Shown: positions 7,330-15,402 of the stretch, piece by piece | Layout: each line of letters begins with the position of its first letter | Numbering within the stretch: position 1 is the first letter of the stretch | DNA from: a virus | Virus record (IMG/VR): IMGVR_UViG_3300033148_003280 | Span: 1-53,722 of that record | Strand: one strand, 5' to 3' | DNA: 53,722 nucleotides | Position numbers and translations under genes: made by a program | Notes under the pieces: model-generated | Told to the model about the DNA's origin: nothing | Database searches by the model: none | Seen by the model: the letters and a program-made list of their open reading frames with translations, nothing else

Positions 7330-7788
7330 TTAACCTAAAGGCTTAACTACTTCTGCGTAGAATTCCTGGAAGTCCTCATGATTAATTAATCCTACCGCCG
7401 ATGGATCGGCGCCTTCGTAGTATGTTTCCCACGTTTCAGGATATAAGTCCATTAGTTTCTCTTTCACCTTCGCTGCGATATTCGCAGCAACAACATCATA
7501 TCCTATTCCGATCACATCCTTCCATCCATCCGCTTTTTCATTACCAAGGATGCCGAGCGGTTCCAGCCAGCCTTCAATGTAACCTGCTATTTCGGCAACG
7601 TTGTCATCTCGGTCAGGCCCGACAAGTTCCGTCTCGATGAACAGCACAGCCTGGTCAATAGCAATATTGAACAGGCTCTGCTTCAGGTTGTCGACGTCGA
7701 ACTTGAAGTCATCGCTGTCGCAGCCGGAAAAGAAAAGCATGCTGACAAACAGCGTTGCGATAATGGGAATTGCAAGAATCTTTTTCAT
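7330..7788 (-). CDS. Phage lipoprotein, last gene of the late block
   Basis: 152 residues with a short basic start, a hydrophobic stretch and a lipobox (FFSGC, Cys near 23), so it should be exported and lipid-anchored. The mature part is acidic and helical. AGGAGG precedes the ATG. It sits beside the amidase, which suggests a role in lysis (outer-membrane step) or lysogenic conversion or superinfection exclusion. It is too long and not Pro-rich enough for a typical Rz1 spanin. Confidence 0.75.
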   Translation of the reverse strand: MKKILAIPIIATLFVSMLFFSGCDSDDFKFDVDNLKQSLFNIAIDQAVLFIETELVGPDRDDNVAEIAGYIEGWLEPLGILGNEKADGWKDVIGIGYDVVAANIAAKVKEKLMDLYPETWETYYEGADPSAVGLINHEDFQEFYAEVVKPLG

Positions 7789-7799
7789 CTGTTTTCCTC

Positions 7800-8450
7800 C
7801 TATGATGTAAATTTGTAATCCGGGTAATCTGCCCGGAAAGATTCTACTAATTGATTATACCACTCATTGAATTGACCGTAGTATCCGTGCATTGCCTGCC
7901 ATATGAACATCCGCATCAGGTCGCAGTTGACGTTATCACCGGGGCAGGATTTATGAGGATCGGGTACGCCGGGCACATACTTGGCTTCTCGATGTCCGAG
8001 CACTTGACGCACAGGCAGATTGAGCTTTCGGCAATATGTCGCGGCAAGTAACGCGACCGCCTTTTCGCGATCACCGCCAGGGTTCGGGCTTTCTCCAGGG
8101 TTCCTATTCTCATCAATGGTGTCGAAGTTCCCGATGACGCAGATACCGATACTATGTGAATTATCACCACGAACCTGAGCCGGCATTTTGTTGATGTTGC
8201 GGCCTAATTGAATAATTCCAGCGGGGAATCCCACATCGGGACGTATCGGCATATCGCCAATATTCACCGCGGCATTGTATCCGATTCCACTAAATCCCCG
8301 TTCGAGATGCCATTTGTGAATTTCTTCTGCATCACCCAGTCGGCTCCAGGAATGATGGATATAGATGCGGTCGATCCTGCGGGATTTCGGAATCGGCAAA
8401 TCATCCATTGATGCAAGGATCGGGAATTGTTGTGAATCAGTTGATCTCAT
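7800..8450 (-). CDS. N-acetylmuramoyl-L-alanine amidase (endolysin)
   Basis: 216 residues with an Amidase_2/PGRP fold. The zinc ligand pattern is clear: H32 (IYIHHSW), H153 (VLGHREA) and C169 (KSCPG), with GYNAAV and SIGICVIGNFD between them. It cleaves the amide bond between N-acetylmuramic acid and L-alanine in peptidoglycan. No signal peptide is seen, so release would need a holin. AGAGGAGG lies 10 bases before the start. It overlaps the glycosyltransferase-like gene upstream by 4 bases. A C-terminal tail of about 40 residues is rich in aromatic residues. Confidence 0.92.
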   Translation of the reverse strand: MRSTDSQQFPILASMDDLPIPKSRRIDRIYIHHSWSRLGDAEEIHKWHLERGFSGIGYNAAVNIGDMPIRPDVGFPAGIIQLGRNINKMPAQVRGDNSHSIGICVIGNFDTIDENRNPGESPNPGGDREKAVALLAATYCRKLNLPVRQVLGHREAKYVPGVPDPHKSCPGDNVNCDLMRMFIWQAMHGYYGQFNEWYNQLVESFRADYPDYKFTS

Positions 8451-9226
8451 CGGTCTATATCCTCCTCTGGTTTTTTATGAACAGAATACTGCTCGGAATG
8501 CTGGATATAAGTCTTCAATCCTGTCGGCATCTCAAAGTACCGAGCATCGGAATCCTTAATGATTACCTCAAGCTCTACGGTCGTAGTATCACACACGAGC
8601 ACCTTATCCGAATGCTCTCTGAGAATCCTGATGCACATCTGATTATCCAATGCGCCGCGATTCATCCGGGTCGGATTATTCGGGGTTGGCATTGGCACCT
8701 GTCGCTTGCGGTGATTCAGCCCATCGCTCCATTTTTTCGGATATTCCTTGACCATCCTTTTCGCCACTTGCCGCAAGAACCCGGTTCTAAATACAGAGCA
8801 TCCAACAGGACAGTCGTGTTTGAAATATTTGTATGAGCCTTTTTTGGCCTTACGCATCTTATATGTCCATGCAACTTGCTTTGACGGATTCGCTTCCAAT
8901 GCCTGAACCATCCGTAGCGTATAGAACGGCGGGAACCTGTCATCCTCATCCCATATGAATGTGAAATCGGTTTTTGTTAATCTTAAATATTCCTCAAGTT
9001 TGAGCATCCATAGCGTCGGCCATACACCCTCGACATTTGCCTGGATAATATCGAACGGCATGTCGTGTCTTACGTGGGCGGGGAATTGCTTGTGTTTGTT
9101 CCGCTGATACAGAAGAAATAACTGCTTCAATTCGGGAGGGTATATTTGATCCTCAGTGTTTGCTATGGCGTGGGGAAGGTTCCGTGGAAGGAATGCCATT
9201 GTTAAATATCCGACCGTTGACTTCAT
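8447..9226 (-). CDS. Glycosyltransferase-like protein (WDEDDRF type)
   Basis: 259 residues. FTFIWDEDDRF (D93-D96) looks like the metal/nucleotide-sugar binding DxD of GT-A enzymes, and GALDNQMC near the end fits the acceptor-side acidic residue. The N-terminus (TVGYLTMAFLPRN) and the segment WPTLWMLKLEEYL resemble the 233-residue neighbour at 10260-10961, so the two are paralogues. It overlaps genes on both sides by 4 bases (ATGA). Substrate unknown; it belongs to the surface-modification cassette before the endolysin. Confidence 0.65.
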   Translation of the reverse strand: MKSTVGYLTMAFLPRNLPHAIANTEDQIYPPELKQLFLLYQRNKHKQFPAHVRHDMPFDIIQANVEGVWPTLWMLKLEEYLRLTKTDFTFIWDEDDRFPPFYTLRMVQALEANPSKQVAWTYKMRKAKKGSYKYFKHDCPVGCSVFRTGFLRQVAKRMVKEYPKKWSDGLNHRKRQVPMPTPNNPTRMNRGALDNQMCIRILREHSDKVLVCDTTTVELEVIIKDSDARYFEMPTGLKTYIQHSEQYSVHKKPEEDIDR

Positions 9227-9489
9227 CTATTACTCCATCTAATTTCAAAAGATAGCCAACCAAAAATTATTTCGTCTTCATGTTTCCCAATATAGATTCT
9301 TAAATAATCATCCCATAGGTGATATAAAATATCTTTTAGCGACATGGTAAAATATTTCCATCCAAGGATTCTTAGCAGAGTTCCATTGTCCCAGCGCATT
9401 GTTATGCTCTTGCGATAATTAGATGCGTAGCACTTGTCTGGGTGAAATCTAATTACAAGTCCTATGTGCTTGATGTGCTCAATTTTCAC
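9223..9489 (-). CDS. Small hypothetical protein of the glycosyltransferase cassette
   Basis: 88 residues from a GTG at 9489, which has GGAGAG about 7 bases upstream and overlaps the preceding stop by 11 bases. A longer frame to 9522 is less likely. It is basic and aromatic-rich (WDNGTLLRILGWKYF, FGWLSFEIRW), possibly beta-rich. No family recognised. Confidence 0.5.
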   Translation of the reverse strand: MKIEHIKHIGLVIRFHPDKCYASNYRKSITMRWDNGTLLRILGWKYFTMSLKDILYHLWDDYLRIYIGKHEDEIIFGWLSFEIRWSNR

Positions 9490-10267
9490 GACAGGCTCTC
9501 CTCGATGCGGCTCGATAGCCACGACTTTTATTCAAATCATATGCTATCGCACTCACTCTCTCAAAACGTGCATCCTGCATTTCGGGCGTGACCAAGTGTT
9601 GCCAGCCGCGCCTGCCGATCTTATCGCTTTCCGGGAGCTGATCCATTACCTCAAGTTTTCGCTGCCGAATCTCCCAATACGGAGACCATACGAACCATGC
9701 GACATAGAGCAGTGGCGATTTTGCCTGCGGTCGCACCCTTGAATTGTGACGTCCGACATCGTAATGCCCATGCGCTCCACGGTGAAGTTGCCTTGAGTGA
9801 CGGCATCTCCAGAGTGGGTAATCCTTAGAGAATAGCCCGTGATGCTTCTGGGATAGCAGTGGGATATCAGGATCGAGTTTATCATCTGCGGTGTCAGGGG
9901 TATCAACCATCACAGCCGCATCAATCGGAAGGATGCATTTCATTATATGGGAGACGCTCTTAACGACACTCGTGAGATCCTGGGCAACGGCAAACTCGGT
10001 TATATTCAACGCCATTTTCCAGCCCTTACGTTTCCTCTCCTGCGTCATGACTTCTTTATCGGCTCCTGCACAAGAATAGAACGGTTGATAAACGGGCTTC
10101 ACGATATCCCATTCAGGAACCATCTCCCTGATGATATCCTCGGAGTTATCCTTACAGGGATAGAGTGTAATCACGCCATGATCGAATAGGCGCCGATGGT
10201 GTTCGAGCCAATACGGCAGGAGCGGTTCGCCGTCAAGAACGGTCGTGAATAGTGTAAATTTACTCAT
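9479..10267 (-). CDS. Glycosyltransferase-like protein (GT2/GT92-like)
   Basis: 262 residues starting MSKFTLFTTVLDGEPLLPYW, typical of GT92/GT2-like enzymes that begin with a strand and an inspected-hydroxyl 'EPLLPYWLEHH' segment. ILPIDAAVMVDTPDTADD may hold the metal-binding acidic residues. The C-terminal part has LFSKDYPLWRCRHSRQ and AHGHYDVG. The start at 10267 is chosen because it fits the overlap with the upstream gene; the extension to 10306 is rejected. Substrate unknown. Confidence 0.6.
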   Translation of the reverse strand: MSKFTLFTTVLDGEPLLPYWLEHHRRLFDHGVITLYPCKDNSEDIIREMVPEWDIVKPVYQPFYSCAGADKEVMTQERKRKGWKMALNITEFAVAQDLTSVVKSVSHIMKCILPIDAAVMVDTPDTADDKLDPDIPLLSQKHHGLFSKDYPLWRCRHSRQLHRGAHGHYDVGRHNSRVRPQAKSPLLYVAWFVWSPYWEIRQRKLEVMDQLPESDKIGRRGWQHLVTPEMQDARFERVSAIAYDLNKSRGYRAASRRACREN

Positions 10268-10961
10268 CGATATTGACACCTTTACCTTTTCGGCGCGGGC
10301 CGCCATTGCCGCCTGATCTCATAAAGTAATATCGCATCCCGGCATGATCCATCATGCTTCGTGCATATCGTTTCCCGATAACCTTAATCAATGTGGGGTC
10401 AACCGTGAGGGTCATACCGTGTACAATGCGATGCCCATCGGGATGAATCGTTCGTACTTCAGGTACAACCGCTTTGAGTTCATTAGACATAAATGATAGC
10501 GTTCCATTTGAGCGCGGGTAAGTCCCCTCGACTATCTCTCCCTTTTTGACATAGTACGTTTTATTAGTCCATGTTCCGACTGCACCATATTCGACAATCG
10601 GCTCTACGATTTTGCGCGTATAATTCGTTTTGAATCTGTCATCCTCGTCCCACCATACCGCGATACTTTCCGGGTCGGTTAGTTCAATAAACGCTTCGAG
10701 CTTCGCAAGCCAGAGCGCGGGCCATTCTCCGGTAGCATAAGTATTCACGATGTTAATTAACGGACTGGTATTCTTAACGGTTCGATCCTGATGAATTAAC
10801 ACGATTGTCTTTTCGCCTGGGTAATCCTGCTCGATGGCATTGATGATAGCATTCTGCGTGTTGATCGCCTCGTAAGCCATTGTCAGGTATGTAACAGGCG
10901 GGAACTTATTTGGGATCGGTGAAGATTTTTGTTCCAACGTATCGTTTGCGTGCTCCGTCAT
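10260..10961 (-). CDS. Glycosyltransferase-like protein (WDEDDRF type)
   Basis: 233 residues, paralogue of the 259-residue gene at 8447-9226: VTYLTMAY, EWPALWLAKLEAFIELT and AVWWDEDDRF (D105-D108) correspond. A GAGGGGGTGAT site precedes the ATG. It overlaps the upstream gene by 56 bases, which is long for this genome. The C-terminus is Gly/Arg/Lys-rich. Likely transfers a sugar; donor and acceptor unknown. Confidence 0.65.
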   Translation of the reverse strand: MTEHANDTLEQKSSPIPNKFPPVTYLTMAYEAINTQNAIINAIEQDYPGEKTIVLIHQDRTVKNTSPLINIVNTYATGEWPALWLAKLEAFIELTDPESIAVWWDEDDRFKTNYTRKIVEPIVEYGAVGTWTNKTYYVKKGEIVEGTYPRSNGTLSFMSNELKAVVPEVRTIHPDGHRIVHGMTLTVDPTLIKVIGKRYARSMMDHAGMRYYFMRSGGNGGPRRKGKGVNIDE

Positions 10962-11493
10962 GCGCTATCACCCCCTCGCCTTCCGGGATGTGTTTTGATA
11001 GGCCCTGTAAATAACCGGCGGGGATTTTTTGAATATCAAGATCGCGCCCATTCTTATTAAGAAGATTTCCGAGTGCTACTTGATCGCCATGCTGCTTAGG
11101 GTTAGCGCGGAGATCACGAATCCACCATTTGATTATAACGCTCGCCTTAATAGAATTTCTGACGATCACTATTCCGCTACACCATGTTTTTCGGGTGCCG
11201 AAATAGAATGCACCGATATCGCAATCGAGTGTGTCAAAAAGAGCCGGATACTGCATGAACCAGGAGTCAACATCGACATGTATGATGTAGTCTATATCCT
11301 GATGTTCCAGCATCGCATTCAGAATAGACTGCGGCTTGTGATGCGTATTCGAATTCCACGATCCGCGAGAACGGATAACCTCAATATCAATCGGGATGCC
11401 GAATTTCTCACACGATGCCTGAAGCTTGTCGGCATCCTTTTGATACGGCCCTCCGGTGTGGAAGGCTTTAACTATCCAATTTTTATCACTCAT
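10906..11493 (-). CDS. GT-A-like nucleotide-sugar transferase
   Basis: 195 residues. DYIIHVDVDSWFMQYPALFD (D74, D76) matches the DxD region of GT-A fold transferases that move sugars along galactosyl/mannosyl-transferase lines. KTWCSGIVIVRNS and KQHGDQVALGNLL fit the acceptor-side half, where 'N(S)G.....N' and 'DQ' are conserved. GGAGCGG lies before the start. Part of the cassette between DNA methyltransferase and endolysin. Confidence 0.7.
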   Translation of the reverse strand: MSDKNWIVKAFHTGGPYQKDADKLQASCEKFGIPIDIEVIRSRGSWNSNTHHKPQSILNAMLEHQDIDYIIHVDVDSWFMQYPALFDTLDCDIGAFYFGTRKTWCSGIVIVRNSIKASVIIKWWIRDLRANPKQHGDQVALGNLLNKNGRDLDIQKIPAGYLQGLSKHIPEGEGVIAHDGARKRYVGTKIFTDPK

Positions 11494-11506
11494 TCTTTCC
11501 GCTCCA

Positions 11507-12163
11507 TTAAAACATCTTCATCTGATTCGCTTCCTTGCTGATGCGCTCGACGGCTATCTTAAAGTAGCCCTCGTCTATCTCCACCCCAATAAATTTGCGG
11601 CCCAACTTCAACGCCGCCACGCCCGTTGTGCCACTGCCCATGAACGGGTCGAGGATGATATCTCCGTTTATCATCTTCAAACACCATACGAATAAAGCGA
11701 CCGGCTTCTGTGTCGGATGCTGCGATGATTCCCCCGATTCCGATGCCCGATATGCCCCCGTCCATAGATGCCTGAAGGCGCGGGGCTTTGTGCCGCACTT
11801 GTGCCATGCAAACTCGCCTTCGCTATTCCTAACCTTCAACCCATTCCGTGTGACCTTATCCCAGAAATACCACGCGCCCCGATATGCCGGGATGTAGTTA
11901 CAATAGTTGTTACATCCCCACAATAGCACATCAGAAAAATCTAAAAATGGTCGGGGGTCGAATGGTTTATTGTCGTTGGCTATCGCATTAAATCCTTGAC
12001 TGCCTCGTTGACGCCCTTCCATGGCGACAAAATCTATCCCATATGGTGGGTCAGTCACCACGGCATCCACCTTATCAAGCAACGGTAGCACGTCCATGCA
12101 GTCCGCATGATATAGCACAGCATCGCCTATTTCTACTTTATCGATGACTGCGGATTCGCTCAT
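11507..12163 (-). CDS. Beta-class DNA methyltransferase (N6-adenine or N4-cytosine)
   Basis: 218 residues. Motif IV is TDPPYG (D38-Y41) near the N-terminus and motif I DPFMGSGTTG is near the C-terminus, the beta-class order. The central part is the target-recognition region. The first 40 and last 45 residues are nearly identical to the methyltransferase at 52451-53497, whereas the centres are unrelated. No restriction enzyme is adjacent, so it is an orphan methylase, probably for evading host restriction. It overlaps the upstream methyltransferase gene by 4 bases. Confidence 0.92.
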   Translation of the reverse strand: MSESAVIDKVEIGDAVLYHADCMDVLPLLDKVDAVVTDPPYGIDFVAMEGRQRGSQGFNAIANDNKPFDPRPFLDFSDVLLWGCNNYCNYIPAYRGAWYFWDKVTRNGLKVRNSEGEFAWHKCGTKPRAFRHLWTGAYRASESGESSQHPTQKPVALFVWCLKMINGDIILDPFMGSGTTGVAALKLGRKFIGVEIDEGYFKIAVERISKEANQMKMF

Positions 12164-12687
12164 TTTATCCCCACGAATTGAACATCCTGATTACATATGC
12201 CGAGCATATACCAATCGAACATTCCGTATTTGAAATGCCGCATGATATCATCCGGCGTGATGTTCTTGTAATGATCCGCCCATTTCCCTCCGAGCTTCAC
12301 CGTACCGGAAGCCCATGGGGTGCGATTGGTTGTTCCGTGTTCCGCGAACCTATAGCTGGCAGATATGAACATTAATCCGCCCGGCATCAATAGGTCATAC
12401 ATGCGCGGCAACGTCTCATCAAAATACATGTCGTGTTCCAGGGAATTCACGGAGCATACGACATCAAACATGACGCCCTTGAAGTCGATCTCGTGAAATA
12501 TGCCGATCTTGTCAACGTCCTTACCGGCAACAACATCAACCCCGGTGTAGTCGCAATTCTCAAACAGGGGCCGGAGAGAACCGTTGACATTGAGCGACCC
12601 CATTTCAAGGACTGACTTGAACTCGAAGAACCGGGGCATTGCTATTTTCAATCCCGCGCACCACTTCTGTTGTACTTTATGACTCAT
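12160..12687 (-). CDS. Class I SAM-dependent methyltransferase
   Basis: 175 residues of Methyltransf_11 type. Motif I is SVLEMGSLNVNGS, motif II acidic residue in YTGVDVVAG, and DVVCSVNSLEHD is the typical post-motif. It lacks a nucleic-acid methylase catalytic motif, so a small molecule or glycan substrate is more likely. Overlaps both neighbours by 4 bases. This and the next gene probably decorate the same product as the glycosyltransferases. Confidence 0.8.
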   Translation of the reverse strand: MSHKVQQKWCAGLKIAMPRFFEFKSVLEMGSLNVNGSLRPLFENCDYTGVDVVAGKDVDKIGIFHEIDFKGVMFDVVCSVNSLEHDMYFDETLPRMYDLLMPGGLMFISASYRFAEHGTTNRTPWASGTVKLGGKWADHYKNITPDDIMRHFKYGMFDWYMLGICNQDVQFVGIK

Positions 12688-13277
12688 GCGATTCTCCTCA
12701 TAAATTCATCGATCTGTATCAGGTTAAGCCATGACGTTCTATTCGCATCGAATTCATCCCATGTGGGATCCGCCGGAATATCAAGTAAGGCTTGGCATCC
12801 ATGCCTGATAATACCACATCCCCAATCGATATCGACAACGAACATCTCAAGCTCCGGATCGGTACGCCTGAGTTTCAGATACGACTTGTAAGCCGTCCCA
12901 GACCATAAGGCCTGCCCTTCCTTGCGCTCCGGCGCGGCGTGGGCGGCAATTTTGGGATTGCAATCGTGCATCACGATAGTGCCGTTTGCCGCGAGACACT
13001 TCAGGGAATTTTGGATGTCACGATCAACCTGCTCCTCATGGTGATCGCCGTCGATGAAGATAATATCAAACAGGGCAGAAGGCGCTGTCTCAAAATATTC
13101 ATCCGAGCTAATGGCCTTGACGTTTGGGTTGATAAGCAACGGATTTATATCTATCCCAAATTTATTATCGCACTTGACGCGCGTAAAACATACCCCGTCT
13201 CTCGCGCCGATCTCTAAGTATCTTTTATGCCCATGCTTTTCTATCAGCCTATTAATTATTTCCCATCGGTACTTCAT
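12684..13277 (-). CDS. Class I SAM-dependent methyltransferase (Methyltransf_24-like)
   Basis: 197 residues. KRYLEIGARDGVCF is motif I, KFGIDINP the acidic motif and DIIFIDGDHHEEQVDRDIQ the post-motif typical of Methyltransf_24 sugar/lipid-linked enzymes. IVMHDCNP follows. Overlaps the kinase-methyltransferase gene upstream by 4 bases, consistent with co-translation. The substrate is unknown. Confidence 0.8.
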   Translation of the reverse strand: MKYRWEIINRLIEKHGHKRYLEIGARDGVCFTRVKCDNKFGIDINPLLINPNVKAISSDEYFETAPSALFDIIFIDGDHHEEQVDRDIQNSLKCLAANGTIVMHDCNPKIAAHAAPERKEGQALWSGTAYKSYLKLRRTDPELEMFVVDIDWGCGIIRHGCQALLDIPADPTWDEFDANRTSWLNLIQIDEFMRRIA

Positions 13278-14530
13278 CTCGTAAATATCACCAATCTTCT
13301 ATTATTCCATTTCTTATCGATGAAGATTTCCTTCATGTTCGTGAACCCGGTACATTCCATGACGAGCCTATTCATTTTATCCTTGTTGTTAAGCCCCGCT
13401 TTTATCACCGCACGCCCGGCCATGGCATCGCCGTGGGACGTCTCAAAAAACAGGGTGTCAGTGATCCTGCCTATTCTTTTAAGCGAATTCTTGGCGCTCT
13501 CTAAGCCTTCCTCTTTAAGTATCCACATGAAGGTCGAGAGGTAGCAGACGAAATCATATTCCGGGGGCTTTTCCAAGGCACTGGTAACTTTATCATTGAT
13601 AAATATCGTGCCGTCAATACCATAATAATTTTTGAGCGCATCGGCGACACGCACGGCCTGCGGATCACGCTCGAATCCGACCATTGCGGCCCCGAATCTA
13701 TTCAGCCAGAACGACATCCCGCCGACGGAACTGCCGAGGTCAAGCCCGGTCTTATTAGTAAAATCATACACGCCCTTCATTGCTTCTGCTCGTTTGCCCG
13801 TGTGTTTTCTATGAGATGTCTGCTCAATATTAAACGGTACATCATGATACATCCATCCCGGCCTGGTAGTAGAGCCCGGAACAAGTTTAGTCCCGAGGGC
13901 GGCCATTGCCCGACGAACTTCTTTCCACTCCTCTTGTTTATCAAGAAGATAGTTGATGGCGCGGCGAAGCATTACCTCATCGCCGTCTCTCTGGATAATT
14001 TTCAAAAGTCTCTTATTCGGCCAGGGTTCCGAGAAAGGCTCTCCGATAACGGTGGACATTGAGAAATCAATCAGCGTGATCCGCCCATCCTTAACCATTA
14101 TGTTCCGTGGGATAATATCGTTGTGTCGAATCCCGGCTTTTTTAAGTGTCCGTATGATGGACCCGATTTGCGCGTCCCAATCATCCGGCATATTCTCTGC
14201 TGAAAGGTGAACTCCAGCATCCGTCATCGTAACGCTGAATTCATCGTGACAGATATAGTGCGGAGCATGAACGCCATCCATTGCCTTTAGAGTGCGTACT
14301 TCGCTATCAATCATATAAGGATATTTGATAAGCCACGGTTCCTTAAAGCATTTCTGATGATTACCGTCTTCAAGCACGTTTACTATTGCGGTATGTCCTT
14401 GCCCGATAGGATATGGGCCTAAAAACATCCATCGATCAGTCGGACCACCAAGGATGTCATCACTGGGAATGTACGGAGGGTTTTTCCTTCGCGCCCTCCT
14501 CGCAATTCTTCTTTCCCTTGCGGTAGTCAC
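13274..14530 (-). CDS. Kinase-like domain fused to SAM methyltransferase
   Basis: 418 residues with a GTG start after AGGAGGG. The N-terminal half has kinase hallmarks: Gly-rich YPIGQGHTAIVN (40-51), catalytic loop RHNDIIPRNIMV (H136, D138, N143) and metal motif LIDFSMS (D155). This resembles RIO/Bud32 and LPS-core sugar kinases more than Ser/Thr kinases. The C-terminal half has GLDLGSSVGGMSFW (262-275) and VGFERD (E287), a class I methyltransferase. All key residues look intact. It heads the cassette of methyltransferases and glycosyltransferases and likely phosphorylates and methylates a glycan. The exact substrate is unknown. Confidence 0.75.
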   Translation of the reverse strand: MTTARERRIARRARRKNPPYIPSDDILGGPTDRWMFLGPYPIGQGHTAIVNVLEDGNHQKCFKEPWLIKYPYMIDSEVRTLKAMDGVHAPHYICHDEFSVTMTDAGVHLSAENMPDDWDAQIGSIIRTLKKAGIRHNDIIPRNIMVKDGRITLIDFSMSTVIGEPFSEPWPNKRLLKIIQRDGDEVMLRRAINYLLDKQEEWKEVRRAMAALGTKLVPGSTTRPGWMYHDVPFNIEQTSHRKHTGKRAEAMKGVYDFTNKTGLDLGSSVGGMSFWLNRFGAAMVGFERDPQAVRVADALKNYYGIDGTIFINDKVTSALEKPPEYDFVCYLSTFMWILKEEGLESAKNSLKRIGRITDTLFFETSHGDAMAGRAVIKAGLNNKDKMNRLVMECTGFTNMKEIFIDKKWNNRRLVIFTR

Positions 14531-14562
14531 TCGACTAATACCCTCCTCTGCTTAATCAAGGC

Positions 14563-14587
14563 AGGGGCGGCTCACGGAAGCCGCCCC
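14563..14587 (-). other. GC-rich hairpin in front of the kinase-methyltransferase gene
   Basis: GGGGCGGCT and AGCCGCCCC form a 9-bp stem with a CACGGA loop. Read leftward it is followed by TGCCTTGATTAAG, not a clear U-run, so termination would be partial. It may separate the cassette from the tail genes. Confidence 0.6.
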
Positions 14588-14645
14588 CTCGTTAAAAATC
14601 GGAAAAGAACGCTGACTCGGCGACATTGCTATTGCACAATTAATA

Positions 14646-14918
14646 TTACCCATTCGATTTCCCATTCGTCTTATCGGATCTCCAGCCGCACTGGCAGATA
14701 AATGGCTTATCCACATCTTCGGATACTGCCTGTCCTCCGCAAACCGGGCATTTCTGGATACGCCGATTTGCAGATGCGAACTTACCATTAAACCCCTGTG
14801 GGTCTCTTGCCATTTCACGCACGAGATCAGCATTCAATTCTGCTTCTAAGCGATTGCGTTTTGATTGCTCTACAAATATATCAAGAATGATTTCCCTGTA
14901 TCCATCAATCAATGGCAT
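14646..14918 (-). CDS. Small zinc-ribbon protein
   Basis: 90 residues starting MPLIDGYREIILDIFVEQ, with AAGGA before the ATG; the frame overlaps the upstream stop by 14 bases. The C-terminus has KCPVCGGQ ... PFICQCGWRSDK, a zinc ribbon of the same pattern as the 54-residue protein at 15238-15402. The N-terminal helix could bind a partner. Function unknown. Confidence 0.65.
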   Translation of the reverse strand: MPLIDGYREIILDIFVEQSKRNRLEAELNADLVREMARDPQGFNGKFASANRRIQKCPVCGGQAVSEDVDKPFICQCGWRSDKTNGKSNG

Positions 14919-15225
14919 CACCATCCTTATCAAATCGCAACCTGCAATCACGGTTGAGTTCCGAAACGACCTTACTTAATTCCTGGGTTGTGTCCCTGTC
15001 GCTCTGCATCATTGCCGCGTAATTACTAACGAACTCTATCGTTTTATCGAGTTGTTCTTCTTGCTGTTTCTGCATTTTGGATATGAACTGGTTTTGAGAG
15101 CGTTGCATCATGAAAATAACCACACCCAATATAACGACTACAATTGCGAGAGCGCCCAGGATGGGAGCGGCTGCGGTCAAGTTATTGATTGCGTTTGCAC
15201 CTTCAGTTATTGCTTCATTTGACAT
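14905..15225 (-). CDS. Holin-like membrane protein with coiled coil
   Basis: 106 residues. One transmembrane segment lies at about 20-40 (ILGALAIVVVILGVVIF), followed by a long charged coiled coil (SKMQKQQEEQLDKTIEF). Size and topology fit single-span class III holins or phage inner-membrane scaffolds. It sits a few genes upstream of the endolysin, but the surface cassette intervenes. No family match can be proven from sequence alone. Confidence 0.55.
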   Translation of the reverse strand: MSNEAITEGANAINNLTAAAPILGALAIVVVILGVVIFMMQRSQNQFISKMQKQQEEQLDKTIEFVSNYAAMMQSDRDTTQELSKVVSELNRDCRLRFDKDGDAID

Positions 15226-15237
15226 TTGAACCTCGTA

Positions 15238-15402
15238 TTACGGGCGAGACTTTTTCCATCCGCATTTACACACAAATGGATCGCCCGGTCGGTTTGATAC
15301 TACAACGGTATTGCATTTCTCACATCGCACCGTTTTAATCGCACCGCCGCTTGGCTTCCTATTCTCGACTTTGAGTTTATCAACTTTCCTATGTTCAACC
15401 AT
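15238..15402 (-). CDS. 54-residue zinc-ribbon protein
   Basis: ATG at 15402 shares TAATG with the upstream stop; GGAGGG lies 6 bases before it. The peptide begins MVEHRKVDKLKVENRKPSGG and ends with TVRCEKCNTVVV ... PFVCKCGWKKSRP, two CxxC/CxC pairs. It parallels the C-terminus of the 90-residue protein at 14646-14918, so the pair look like duplicates. Function unknown, possibly DNA or RNA binding. Confidence 0.65.
   Translation of the reverse strand: MVEHRKVDKLKVENRKPSGGAIKTVRCEKCNTVVVSNRPGDPFVCKCGWKKSRP

Noticed and set aside
7330-7788. Rz/Rz1 spanin pair near the amidase
   Set aside because: The lipoprotein is long and not Pro-rich, and no nested or overlapping inner-membrane spanin frame was recognised.
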